Source: Halioglobus sp. (lineage in GTDB: Bacteria > Pseudomonadota > Gammaproteobacteria > Pseudomonadales > Halieaceae). Taken from it: DNA of 41,714 nt. Positions 33,874 through 41,714 of the stretch are shown here, piece by piece. The position numbers were made by a program, and so were the translations under genes. Location: the NCBI GenBank assembly GCA_029287595.1, contig JARFQU010000177.1, positions 1 through 41,714 of the forward strand, in the 5' to 3' direction. Position 1 is the stretch's first letter, and every line of letters begins with the position of its first letter. The notes below the pieces were generated by a model, which saw nothing but the letters and a program-made list of their open reading frames with translations, did not search any database and was not told the DNA's origin.

Positions 33874-34352
33874 CCCCGTTCCAGCACTCCCATAAGGTCC
33901 TTAAAGCGCGTGCGATTCTCATCGCTGAGATTCATCAACACCCGGTGCGCTTCGATGACCTTTTCTTTCACCGCCTGCTCACTGCCATCTACCGCGGGAA
34001 TCTCGCTGATATCCTCAGGGTCATTGCAGACTTCTTCGTGCAGGTCGAACAGGCGCTGGAAGCCCATACTTTTCAGCAGGCGATTAATGCCGGGATCACA
34101 GGAATAGATCGCGGGCTCGAAGCCGAAACGCTCTTTCACCTCCAACGCAAGCTTGGCCAGCAAGCCCAGCGTGGTGCTGTCTATACCCTCCGCCTCGCAC
34201 AGGTCTACCCATACACTGGCGAACTGCGGATCTTCGTACATGTGCTGAAAATACTCATCGATAGTGGTACACAGCGTCAACCGCACATCACCCTGCATAC
34301 GGATAACATAGGCACCGTCGTGGCTGGCTGCGAGTATTTTGCCTTCCTGCAC
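33870..34352 (-). CDS. STAS-domain anti-anti-sigma protein (HsbA/SpoIIAA type)
   Basis: A 160-residue protein with an N-terminal STAS domain (about 1-100). The phospho-acceptor region reads GIDSTTLG, with Ser/Thr in the place phosphorylated in SpoIIAA. A helical C-terminal part of about 50 residues follows. Such proteins bind anti-sigma factors or other partners when dephosphorylated. The GTG at 34352 is chosen because AGAGAGG precedes it and it begins one base after the stop of the PP2C-type gene, so the phosphatase and its likely substrate are in one operon. A longer upstream extension would overlap the phosphatase gene and is Arg/Trp-rich, unlike STAS proteins. Confidence 0.85.
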   Translation of the reverse strand: MQEGKILAASHDGAYVIRMQGDVRLTLCTTIDEYFQHMYEDPQFASVWVDLCEAEGIDSTTLGLLAKLALEVKERFGFEPAIYSCDPGINRLLKSMGFQRLFDLHEEVCNDPEDISEIPAVDGSEQAVKEKVIEAHRVLMNLSDENRTRFKDLMGVLERG

Positions 34353-34353
34353 G

Positions 34354-35535
34354 TCAACCTCTCTTGCTGATAAACAGAGCGGCAATATCATCGGGCGCGG
34401 TTTCCACCCGGTCCAGACCCAGTCGCGTGACCAGTTCCTCCGGTGAATCCGCCGCCTGCTCAAACACATCCAGGAAGTATTTTTCTTTTTCTATCAGGTT
34501 CTTCGGGGGCAGGATTTCCAGGATACCATCGGAAAACAGCGCCAGCATAAAGCTCCCGGGCAGGTCGACCAGGTGCTCCTCGTAGTGGGCATCTTCCATC
34601 AACCCAACTGCAGGTCCCTCGCCGCGCAAATAGTGCGCGCCCTCGCCGGAAACCAGCACTGGTTGCGGCAGATGGCCCGCCACACTGTAACGCAAGGTAT
34701 TCTCCTCCATGTCCAGCAAGCCCACTACCATGGTAGCGAACTTTCCTACAGACAAATCGAGCAATTCCCGATTAGCGCTTTTGAGCATGGCTACCGGGCT
34801 CAATACCGTATCGTCATTACGGCGCAGAAGGTCCGAACGTTTGCGGGCAAACAGGTTTTTCAACAATACCGTGGCAAATGCCGAGGAACTGCCATGCCCG
34901 GAAACATCTGCCATAAAAAAGGTCACGAAGCGGTCACCCACCGTAAAATAGTCGGTGAAGTCGCCGCTGAGATATAAAGAGGGAATGACCGTGTGGCTGA
35001 AGACATAATCATCCAGCACCAACGGGGTAGCCGGCAGCATACGCAGCTGCACCTGGCGCCCGGCCTGCTGATCCTGTTCCAGCATTTTAACCGTGCCGCG
35101 CAGTTCCGTATTGGCCGCTTCCAGCCGCTGCCGCGACTCCTGTAACTCCCTACGCATCTGGCGCTGGCGCACACAGCGCTCTATGGAACGAAACAGGGCC
35201 TCTTTATCTTCCACGGGCCGCAGGAAAAAGTCGCTGGCCCCGAGGCGCAGGGCTGTCATCATGCGCTCGGCATCGGCGGCGTCGCTGAGCATAATCGCTG
35301 GCACCTGCACATCCATCTCGCGCAAGGTGCGCCTGGCATCGCCCCAGGACACCCCCTTGAGTTCCAACTCACACAGGATCACATCCAGGTCGCTGCTGGC
35401 GCCCAGGGAGTAGTTGGAATTATTAACGTCGGTTACGATCTGGGTGCTGAAACCGCCACCGGAGACCACCTCGGCCAGCGCCTGGGCGCGGGTCGGGTCG
35501 TCGTCTACTATCAGCACATTACCGGTTGCAGTCAT
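34354..35535 (-). CDS. Response-regulator PP2C phosphatase with degenerate receiver
   Basis: A 393-residue protein: receiver domain (about 5-120), coiled coil (about 125-160) and SpoIIE/RsbU-type PP2C phosphatase (about 185-390). The phosphatase has the metal-binding Asp residues in FMADVSGHG, LFSDGILE and APDDIAAL. In the receiver, the acidic VDDD pocket is kept, but the phospho-acceptor Asp is Glu (E56 in LCELEL) and the conserved Lys is Arg (R106). The likely role is to dephosphorylate the STAS protein coded next to it. The ATG at 35535 fits the receiver start; the ribosome site is weak. Compared with Pseudomonas HsbR it lacks a C-terminal kinase domain. Confidence 0.88.
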   Translation of the reverse strand: MTATGNVLIVDDDPTRAQALAEVVSGGGFSTQIVTDVNNSNYSLGASSDLDVILCELELKGVSWGDARRTLREMDVQVPAIMLSDAADAERMMTALRLGASDFFLRPVEDKEALFRSIERCVRQRQMRRELQESRQRLEAANTELRGTVKMLEQDQQAGRQVQLRMLPATPLVLDDYVFSHTVIPSLYLSGDFTDYFTVGDRFVTFFMADVSGHGSSSAFATVLLKNLFARKRSDLLRRNDDTVLSPVAMLKSANRELLDLSVGKFATMVVGLLDMEENTLRYSVAGHLPQPVLVSGEGAHYLRGEGPAVGLMEDAHYEEHLVDLPGSFMLALFSDGILEILPPKNLIEKEKYFLDVFEQAADSPEELVTRLGLDRVETAPDDIAALFISKRG

Positions 35536-35682
35536 CGGCGGGAACTTTAAAAGGGTATCCGGCGAGACACTACGCCCATCATAGGACTCAAGCAACCACA
35601 CAGGTCACGGTTTGGGCAGGATTTCACAAATTTGCAAAATATTACCCACCTTAACACCAGGCCCGAAAGCGGCAGTGGGCAC

Positions 35683-36402
35683 TCAGAACTCTTCCCAGTC
35701 ACCCTCTTCGTCAAAATCGGAGAAACTGTCCTCCACCACACCGCCATTGATATACGTACGCCGGGCCTGCAGGTAGGCATCCCGGATAAAAATATAGCGA
35801 TCTCCGGTGATAAGGTCATCCGCGTCCAACAGGCCGGCCCGGTAGTCCACCACCTCTACAGTCCAGAACACCCAGGCGGCCTCCCGGTCTTCTATCAAAG
35901 CGGGTATCGAGGTATAGGTGTCGACGAAATAGCCCACCCCGCTGCGCACCGTGCGCGGCCCGAAAACCGGCAACATCACAAACGGGCCGGGCTCTACACC
36001 CCAGACGGCCAGGGTTTGGCCAAAATCGGAAACATTGGGTTCAATGCCCATGGGCGTGGCCACGTCAAAGAAGCCCAGGATCCCCAGGGTGGTATTTACC
36101 AATAAACGACCACCACTTTGTGCCGCGCCCTCGAGCCGGCCCTGTAGCAGGGAGTTTAATACCGAATTGAACTCGTAGATATTGGAGATGAAGTTACCCA
36201 CCCCGCGCTGCGCCGCATCGGGCATCACAAAGTCGTAGCCCTTGGCTACCGGGCGCAGGATATACCTGTCCAGGGTTTCATTGAAGGCGAAAATCTTGCG
36301 ATTTGTCGATTCCCAAGGATCAATGTTTTCCTCTTCTGCAGCCAGGACGGGCGTCACGGGAAAGAGTAAAACGATAGCTAGCAGATAGCGCGACAGGGGC
36401 AT
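35683..36402 (-). CDS. mlaA: MlaA/VacJ family protein without lipobox cysteine
   Basis: A 239-residue MlaA-family protein of the outer-membrane lipid asymmetry (Mla) pathway. DPWESTNRKIFAFNETLDRY, RGVGNFISNI, LLVNTTLGILGFFDVA and a late IRDAYLQARR are characteristic. The N-terminal signal ends VLAAEEEN with no Cys, so it is probably cleaved by ordinary signal peptidase, whereas E. coli MlaA is a lipoprotein. An acidic tail (DFDEEGDWEEF) replaces the usual end. It lies 32 bases after hvfC on the same strand, so it may be read from the same transcript. MlaFEDB genes are not in the window. Confidence 0.93.
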   Translation of the reverse strand: MPLSRYLLAIVLLFPVTPVLAAEEENIDPWESTNRKIFAFNETLDRYILRPVAKGYDFVMPDAAQRGVGNFISNIYEFNSVLNSLLQGRLEGAAQSGGRLLVNTTLGILGFFDVATPMGIEPNVSDFGQTLAVWGVEPGPFVMLPVFGPRTVRSGVGYFVDTYTSIPALIEDREAAWVFWTVEVVDYRAGLLDADDLITGDRYIFIRDAYLQARRTYINGGVVEDSFSDFDEEGDWEEF

Positions 36403-36434
36403 CGACGGACGGTCTTAAACAAAGATACGGGATA

Positions 36435-37214
36435 TTACCCCCCGGCAGGCGCCGGGGCAACATCCGCAGATGAAACTAGTGTGAGCTGAACCACAGTTTT
36501 TTCCAGGAAGTCACCCAGCTGTCCCAGGCCGAAATCCAGAATTGCCGCCTTCTCCATGCCCAACTCACCGGCCAGGGCGGCGAGTAATTCAGCGGCTGAG
36601 CCAGTTTCATTGTCGCGCACCAGCTCCAGTAACCGTGCGGTAGCGGCATTGAGCTGAATAAACTGAACTTGATCAGCACTGTCCCGGTAGACCACCAGGT
36701 AGGTTGGCTCCGCCGCCTCTGCCGGCTGAAAGCCCGGGCCCACCTGGTGCACCGGAAAGCGGTAACTCAACACCCAGGCCAGCGGCGACAACCGCAAAAT
36801 GGCAGATGCAATATCCGCCACGGGCTGGGGTGGCGGCACTTCCTCCTGCGCAACATCCAGTGCCAGTTCTACCCACTCATAGTGTGCCAGCTCCAGCATA
36901 AACGGGGGGTCAGCGGGGGCAAGCTGGTAGTCCTCCATCAGGAACCTGAGGAATTCCTGGCTGATTTCGAGAAAGTACGGCGTATGACAACGGTGCTGGT
37001 CAATGAAAGTACGCACCAGCTGGTGCCAGTTATCGTCATCGTAAAGACTGCGCAATACCGGGAAACCGCCGCTGATAAAGCCCTCGATATTGTTGTACAC
37101 CAGCTCGCGATAAATCTTCAGCCGGCGCTCTTCGATACCCGCAGGTGGCGGCTGCCCCTGCGGGTCGCGCAAGTAGCGCGCCATGCTCATCTGGCTGTCA
37201 TGCAGCGCCGACAC
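36435..37214 (-). CDS. hvfC: HvfC-type RiPP maturation partner (DUF2063)
   Basis: A 259-residue protein with an N-terminal DUF2063 domain: ARYLRDPQG, then RLKIYRELVYNNIEGFI and FPVLRSLYDDD-W. Its family partners the MNIO enzyme in RiPP maturation, probably by binding the precursor or the enzyme. The C-terminal 100 residues form a second domain (YLVVYRDSADQVQFIQLNA then a helical end), as in HvfC/BufC. The GTG at 37214 is chosen as it starts two bases after the hvfB stop; a longer upstream frame would overlap hvfB and looks non-native. Cytoplasmic. Confidence 0.85.
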   Translation of the reverse strand: MSALHDSQMSMARYLRDPQGQPPPAGIEERRLKIYRELVYNNIEGFISGGFPVLRSLYDDDNWHQLVRTFIDQHRCHTPYFLEISQEFLRFLMEDYQLAPADPPFMLELAHYEWVELALDVAQEEVPPPQPVADIASAILRLSPLAWVLSYRFPVHQVGPGFQPAEAAEPTYLVVYRDSADQVQFIQLNAATARLLELVRDNETGSAAELLAALAGELGMEKAAILDFGLGQLGDFLEKTVVQLTLVSSADVAPAPAGG

Positions 37215-37216
37215 GA

Positions 37217-38074
37217 TTACAGTATCCCGGCCTGGCGCACACGAGTAATCGCGGGCTGCTGCAGTTCTCGTATCCGGTCTACCTCGAGCAGCAACTCCTC
37301 CAACGGCGGGAAATTGAAATCCCGTTCCAATAGCGTAGGCAGCGGCCCCAACCGGGCATAGACCTGGGCCAGCAGGGCCCACACCGGGTCGATCACATCC
37401 GCGCCATGGGTATCCACCTTGAGGTCTTCGGCCTCATCGAAATGCCCCGCGATGTGAATATAGCGGGCGCGTTCCAAAGGCAGCGCATCGAGGAACTCCA
37501 GGGGGTCATAGCGATGGTTGATGCTATTCACGTAGATATTGTTCACATCCAGCAACAGGTCACAGCCACTCTCGGCCAGTACCGCGCAGATAAATTCACT
37601 TTCAGATAATTCAGTATGGGCTTGCGCGTAGTAAGACGCGTTCTCCAGGGCGATGGGGGCGCCGATAATATCCTGCACCTGCCGCACCCGCTCAGCGACG
37701 TGGTGCACCGCCTCTTCGGTAAAGGGGAGGGGCAGCAAATCGTAAAGATGTCCCTGGGCCGCGCAATAGGTAAGGTGTTCGCTGTATAGCGTGGCGCCTA
37801 CCTCCTCCATCAATTTCCTGACGCCGCTTACGAGTTCAGTATCGATGGGATCGGGGCCACCTATATCGAGTGATAGTCCGTGTAGTATCAGGGGATAGCG
37901 CTCGGCCAGGGCGCGAAATTGACGCCCGAAACGACCACCAACGCCAATCCAGTTCTCCGGCGCTACTTCCATGAAGTCCACCGCGTCCTGGTCCATAGAC
38001 TGTAACGGGCCCATCAGGGCCCGCCGCAAACCGAGACCCGCTCCGCGGAACTCCCGGGGTTGTTGCTCAGGCAT
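37217..38074 (-). CDS. hvfB: HvfB-type MNIO RiPP maturase (DUF692)
   Basis: A 285-residue TIM-barrel enzyme of the DUF692/MNIO family (multinuclear non-heme iron-dependent oxidative enzymes). Likely iron ligands are in order: H of HGLSLDIG, H of SEHLTY, E/N of ALENASYY, D and N of DVNNIYVNS, H of HIAGH, D/H of DTHG and E of LLERDF. Such enzymes oxidise Cys residues of precursor peptides, to oxazolone/thioamide or thiooxazole forms in HvfA-like peptides. It begins six bases after the precursor gene and leads into hvfC. The ATG at 38074 is chosen over the preceding TTG. Cytoplasmic. Confidence 0.93.
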   Translation of the reverse strand: MPEQQPREFRGAGLGLRRALMGPLQSMDQDAVDFMEVAPENWIGVGGRFGRQFRALAERYPLILHGLSLDIGGPDPIDTELVSGVRKLMEEVGATLYSEHLTYCAAQGHLYDLLPLPFTEEAVHHVAERVRQVQDIIGAPIALENASYYAQAHTELSESEFICAVLAESGCDLLLDVNNIYVNSINHRYDPLEFLDALPLERARYIHIAGHFDEAEDLKVDTHGADVIDPVWALLAQVYARLGPLPTLLERDFNFPPLEELLLEVDRIRELQQPAITRVRQAGIL

Positions 38075-38080
38075 CAAACA

Positions 38081-38437
38081 CTAGCCGCCGCACTTACCTT
38101 CGCCGCACTTGCCTTCGCCTTCAGACTTGTCGCCGCCGCAGGAACCTTCACCGGCCTTGTCGCCACCGCAGGAGCCCTCTCCGGCTTTGTCGCCGCCGCA
38201 GGAACCTTCTCCAGTTTTGTCGCCACCGCAGGAGCCTTCGCCCTCGCCTTTTTTGTCGCCGCACTTGCCTTCACCGCACTTGCCTTCTTTGTGCTTGTCG
38301 TAGTTGGCCAGGTCATAGCCGCCACTGAGCTGCTGCGCGGAGAATGGATTTACCTCGGCTGACGCCATAGGGGCAATAGAGCTTGCCAGAAATGCTGCAC
38401 CCAGGGCGACAGCGAGAGGTTTTCTTGAATGAGACAT
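38081..38437 (-). CDS. hvfA: HvfA-type Cys-repeat RiPP metallophore precursor
   Basis: A 118-residue precursor. A signal peptide (about 1-27, ending MASA) is followed by NPFSAQQLSGGYDLA, the leader-like segment of HvfA peptides, and then a low-complexity core with eight Cys. Two EGKCG-type motifs stand at each end and four EGSCGGDK units lie in the middle. In studied relatives, EGKCG Cys are modified by the MNIO enzyme and the peptide binds copper. Here half of the motifs have Ser for Lys before Cys. The modified product would be exported by its signal peptide to the periplasm. The ATG at 38437 has AGGGA before it; an upstream ATG gives no proper signal. Confidence 0.93.
   Translation of the reverse strand: MSHSRKPLAVALGAAFLASSIAPMASAEVNPFSAQQLSGGYDLANYDKHKEGKCGEGKCGDKKGEGEGSCGGDKTGEGSCGGDKAGEGSCGGDKAGEGSCGGDKSEGEGKCGEGKCGG
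38131..38250. repeat. Tandem 30-bp repeats in the hvfA core
   Basis: Four direct units of about 30 bases begin at 38131, 38161, 38191 and 38221. Each codes for a G-E-G-S-C-G-G-D-K unit, and they differ by a few third-position changes. The units are contiguous without spacers and in frame, so expansion or contraction would change the number of metal-binding motifs without a frameshift. Confidence 0.9.
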
Positions 38438-38593
38438 AATTTTTTCCCTGTAAGTAATCAAATAATTGTTTTACCACTCGAAGCGCCGGGTGACCTTAGC
38501 CTGCCTCGACCGCGTTCGTGAAAGTTATGACCCAGACCTAATCGGTAAGTTTCATCCCTGAGAGAAATAATAGCTTACTTTTTAACCATGTTT

Positions 38594-41500
38594 TTAGTGT
38601 GGCTTTTTGTCCAGCCACTGCTGCGCCTGCAGCCACTGGGCCTGCAGTCGTTTCTGGGATACCGCCTGGCGCGTCCCCAGGTGTTGCGCAAACAGCGACA
38701 CCCGAAACTCCTCCAGCATCCAGCGATACTGCTGCGCAGCCGGGCAGCGCAACAACAGGCCGCTATGTTGCCGCTGAGCATCCAACAGGGGTTGCGACAA
38801 GGCCTGCAGAGAGGCGGTGTACTTCTGGTCCTTGGGGTATTGTCCGCCCAGTCGCTCCACCCTGGTGAGCAGGGCTTTCATATAGCGGGGGTACTGGGCC
38901 AGCCACTGCTGTGGTGTGTCGCGCTGAAAGCCTGCGGGCAATAGCTGTTGCAACTGGTTTTCTATGTCAGCGCGGGTGTCCGCCCATTTGCCGTCGGGCA
39001 TGTTCGCCAGCAGTTGGCGCAGTTTTGCCAGTGCTCGCAGCGTATTGAGTTGTAATGCTTCCAGTTCATTGGCCTGCTCGATCACGGTATTGCCAGTCGT
39101 CTGTTGCAGCACCTCAAATGCCTTTTCGCTAAAGGGCAGGTCATCGTCAACACCCATGGCCTGCATATAGGCCGCGTCGATCAGGTCTTCCACCAACACT
39201 GCCCTATCCAGGCCGCTGCCCGCCAGCAGCAGGTTGAAGTCGTTACCCCGCAACAGTTGCTTGCGCAGGTACTTCACCTGCTGGCTGCTACCCAGACGCA
39301 ACAGGCGCAACACGCCGAGCCGGTGCTGCAGTTTCGCTTCATCGGTGTAATCGCAAAGCCGGATGGCCACGCTGTCACCGCAATCGCACAACGCGGGAAA
39401 GGCGACGATATCGATCCCCGCCTGGCGGAAACGCCACTCACGGGGCAAATCACCGAAGTCCCAGCGGGTGATACCCTCCCGGGCCGGGGACTGTGCGCTG
39501 CCGGTGTCTATACTTTCACGGGTATCCTGGCGACAGAGTTCCACCAGGGCATCCAGGTCCCGTCCCTGTTCCAGCAGGCGACCTTGCGCATCGACCACCC
39601 TTATATTCATGCGGTAGTAATCGCCCAGCTTGCTCTCATCCCAGTCCTGGCGGGATAGCGCCACCCCGCCCAGTTGCGACAATCTGGCTGCCAGTACCTC
39701 CAACAGGTCCACATTCTCCGGCTGCAGTTGCGCCAGGGCGCGATCTACATAATCCGGCGCCGGCACCAGGCGCTTGCGTTTATCCTTGGGCAAACCCTTC
39801 ACCAGTTGAATACACTTTTCGCGCAACAAACCGGGTACCAGCCAGCCAAACAGAAAGCGCGGCACGCGATTAAGCAGGCCCACCGGCACGGTCACCGATA
39901 CGCCATCCGTGCGATTGCCAGGCTCAAAGCGGTAGCTGAGCGCGAAGTGCATATCCTGCCACAGCAGGGTGTCGGGGAACTGTTCGCCCAGGCCGGTTCC
40001 CGGGTCGCGCGCCAGCAGGGTCGCGCGCTGCATGAACAAACCTTTTGCCTGTTCTGTATTGCGCTTCAGCCAGTTCTGTAGTCGTCCAGCGGTATAGGCG
40101 TCCGGCGGCAGGCGCTCGTCGTAAAACTCAAACAGCACCTGGTCTTCAGCGAGAATATCCCGACGCCGGGTGCGAGATTCCATCTCCTCCAGCTCCCGGA
40201 CCAGGCGCTGATTGTGTTTGAGAAAAGCCGGGAACCGCTGATACTTACCGGCGATCAAGCCCTCGCGTATGAGTAACTCCCGGCTCTCGGCGGGGGCGAT
40301 TGGTCCGTAATGTACCGAGTGCTTATCAGATACGGTCAGGCCGTAAAGACTGAGGCGCTCGTAAGCCATCACGCGACCGCTGCGCGCTTGCCAGCGCGGC
40401 TCGTAATAATGACGTTTCAGCAGGTCCGGGTTAATCCCGGTGACCCACTGGGGCTCTATCGCGGCCACTTCCCGGGCATACACCCTGGAAGTCTCCACGA
40501 TCTCTGCCGCCACCAGCCATTTCGGCGGCTTGCGCGCCTGGGATGAGCCCGGAAAAACAAACAGCTTGCGATTGCGGGCCCCCTGGTATTCCCTGCCCTC
40601 CTGTAACTGGGCGATATTGCTCAGCAAACCACTGAGCAACGCGACATGTATGCCCTGGTAATTCTCCTCTTCCGGCAGTATGCCCCGCGCACGCAAGCGC
40701 TGCTGGCGGCAGGCGATACTCAGCTGGGTGTGGATGTCTCGCCACTCCCGCATGCGCATGAAAGACAGGTATTCGCGCTTGCACAGCTTGCGCAACTGGT
40801 TCTGGCTGAGCGCCTGGCGCTGTTCTTCGTAGTAACGCCACAGGTTTAACCAGGCCATAAAATCTGACCGCGGGTGTCGAAACCGCGCATGCATCTGGTC
40901 TGATTGCTGCTGTTTATCGGGCGGCCGCTCCCGTGGGTCCTGTACCGCCAAAGCGCTGACCACGACCAGAATTTCTTCCAGGCAGCCCTGCTCCCCCGCG
41001 GCGAGAACCATCCGCGCCAGCCTGGGATCCACCGGCATCACTGCCATGCTGCGCCCAATGGCGGTCAGCTTACCTGCAGGGGTCACCGCCCCCAGTTCTT
41101 CCAGCAGCTTGTAACCGTCGCGCACCAATCGCGGGTCCGGCGGATTGATGAAGGGAAACTGCTCAACCTCACCCAGTCCCAGGGTCAACATCTGCAACAC
41201 CACAGAAGCCAGGTTGGTGCGTTTGATTTCGGGGTCCGTATATTCCGGACGATTCAGGAAATCCTGTTCACTGTAAAGGCGCAGGCATACGCCCGCCTCG
41301 ACCCGTCCACAGCGACCCTGGCGCTGGTTGGCACTGGCCTGGGAAATTGCCTCAATCGGCAGGCGCTGCAACTTGGTACGATAGCTGTAGCGACTGATGC
41401 GCGCCTGCCCCGGGTCTATGACATAGCGGATTCCAGGCACCGTGAGTGAGGTCTCCGCCACGTTGGTGGCCAGCACCACCCGGTTACCCCGCCGACGACT

Positions 41501-41714
41501 GATATCGAATACCCGGTTCTGCTCCGCCTGACTCAGCCTCGCATACAGGGGTAGAATATCCAGCTCGCTGTCTCGTCGCAGCGCCTTGGCGACTTCCCTG
41601 ATGTCGCGCTCTCCCGGAAGGAATACCAGTACATCACCACGCTTGCCATACTGGCCCGCGTCGATATCCTGCACCAGGGAAACGATCTGTGACAGCGGGT
41701 CTTCGTCCTCCCGG
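38594..41714 (-). CDS. hrpA: ATP-dependent RNA helicase HrpA (5' end cut by window)
   Basis: The C-terminal 1040 or so residues of HrpA, a DEAH-box RNA helicase (about 1300 residues in E. coli). The frame stays open to the window edge. The visible part begins in the second helicase domain with VFLPGERDI, then ATNVAETSLTVPGIRYVID (motif V) and QRQGRCGR (motif VI). The HA2 winged-helix/ratchet region, the OB-fold and the large C-terminal DUF3418 domain follow to the stop at 38594. It helps rescue stalled ribosomes or process mRNA. The nucleotide-binding motifs I-III lie beyond the window. The 156 bases between its stop and the hvfA start hold the hvfA promoter, which I could not pin down. Confidence 0.95.
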   Translation of the reverse strand, partial: REDEDPLSQIVSLVQDIDAGQYGKRGDVLVFLPGERDIREVAKALRRDSELDILPLYARLSQAEQNRVFDISRRRGNRVVLATNVAETSLTVPGIRYVIDPGQARISRYSYRTKLQRLPIEAISQASANQRQGRCGRVEAGVCLRLYSEQDFLNRPEYTDPEIKRTNLASVVLQMLTLGLGEVEQFPFINPPDPRLVRDGYKLLEELGAVTPAGKLTAIGRSMAVMPVDPRLARMVLAAGEQGCLEEILVVVSALAVQDPRERPPDKQQQSDQMHARFRHPRSDFMAWLNLWRYYEEQRQALSQNQLRKLCKREYLSFMRMREWRDIHTQLSIACRQQRLRARGILPEEENYQGIHVALLSGLLSNIAQLQEGREYQGARNRKLFVFPGSSQARKPPKWLVAAEIVETSRVYAREVAAIEPQWVTGINPDLLKRHYYEPRWQARSGRVMAYERLSLYGLTVSDKHSVHYGPIAPAESRELLIREGLIAGKYQRFPAFLKHNQRLVRELEEMESRTRRRDILAEDQVLFEFYDERLPPDAYTAGRLQNWLKRNTEQAKGLFMQRATLLARDPGTGLGEQFPDTLLWQDMHFALSYRFEPGNRTDGVSVTVPVGLLNRVPRFLFGWLVPGLLREKCIQLVKGLPKDKRKRLVPAPDYVDRALAQLQPENVDLLEVLAARLSQLGGVALSRQDWDESKLGDYYRMNIRVVDAQGRLLEQGRDLDALVELCRQDTRESIDTGSAQSPAREGITRWDFGDLPREWRFRQAGIDIVAFPALCDCGDSVAIRLCDYTDEAKLQHRLGVLRLLRLGSSQQVKYLRKQLLRGNDFNLLLAGSGLDRAVLVEDLIDAAYMQAMGVDDDLPFSEKAFEVLQQTTGNTVIEQANELEALQLNTLRALAKLRQLLANMPDGKWADTRADIENQLQQLLPAGFQRDTPQQWLAQYPRYMKALLTRVERLGGQYPKDQKYTASLQALSQPLLDAQRQHSGLLLRCPAAQQYRWMLEEFRVSLFAQHLGTRQAVSQKRLQAQWLQAQQWLDKKPH

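Noticed and set aside
38131-38250. Regular 30-bp repeats that look like a short CRISPR array
   Set aside because: The units are contiguous with no spacers and are in frame within the hvfA coding sequence.
38060-38362. Plus-strand frame opposite hvfA reading as an Ala/Phe/Leu-rich membrane-like protein
   Set aside because: It is the antisense of the Gly/Cys/Lys repeat and has no ribosome site or homology.
38504-38529. SigF-like promoter upstream of hvfA (ATAAC-N15-CGAGG)
   Set aside because: Spacing is two bases shorter than in the good example at 19167-19193 and both boxes deviate.

Overview
The window looks like a chromosomal segment of a marine gammaproteobacterium, most likely of the Halieaceae (OM60/NOR5) or a neighbouring Cellvibrionales family. 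The basis is gene content: several glutathione S-transferases, SDR enzymes, a DUF1329 and a DUF2855 protein, a wax-ester-synthase-type acyltransferase, MlaA, and many TTG/GTG starts in a GC-rich genome. This placement is inference, not a sequence match. No phage, transposase, integrase or CRISPR array was found.

Region 1 (1-4340) is visibly AT-richer than the rest. It holds four small membrane proteins on the minus strand, two of them tandem paralogues. A perfect 32-bp inverted repeat lies between the paralogues and supplies the last codons of one. A secreted metallo-beta-lactamase-fold hydrolase follows. The region abuts the 3' end of a tRNA-Ala(GGC) gene at 4337-4412, a classic border position for acquired DNA, although no integrase or att repeat is visible.

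Region 2 (4.6-12.5 kb) is housekeeping and redox: a DUF4345 membrane protein, a hotdog thioesterase, a SlyD-like isomerase, a protein with two GST-N/glutaredoxin-like domains directly downstream of gltX, another GST, a small dimeric-barrel protein, a lipoprotein carboxylesterase and a cysteine-synthase-family enzyme.

Region 3 (12.55-15.5 kb) is a thiamine uptake unit: a TPP riboswitch, a TonB-dependent receptor and a PnuC-family (PnuT-type) permease. Two SDR genes converge on it.

Region 4 (17.2-19.6 kb) is an ECF sigma factor/NrsF anti-sigma pair behind a secreted spondin-domain protein. A promoter of the form GTAACT-N16-CGAA stands just upstream and resembles the SigF (ECF16) motif as I recall it. 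Next to it is a DUF1993 gene inactivated by an internal deletion.

Region 5 (19.7-31.4 kb) is metabolic and transport: DUF2855, DUF1329, YghU, a phytanoyl-CoA dioxygenase-family protein, a WS/DGAT acyltransferase with a roughly 100-residue Lys/Ala tail, a nitronate monooxygenase-family protein, a MAPEG protein, an HD protein with diiron-oxygenase-like ligands, and a P-type ATPase closely resembling Na+/K+-ATPase.

Region 6 (31.4-41.7 kb) holds dusA, transaldolase, a TerB-like protein, a STAS/PP2C signalling pair whose receiver domain lacks its phospho-acceptor Asp, mlaA without a lipobox Cys, and a three-gene RiPP cluster. The cluster comprises an HvfA-type Cys-repeat precursor, an HvfB-type MNIO (DUF692) enzyme and an HvfC-type DUF2063 partner. 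The window ends inside hrpA. The RiPP cluster, with an unusual Ser-for-Lys repeat array, and its possible link to the SigF/NrsF pair 20 kb away are the most exciting content.
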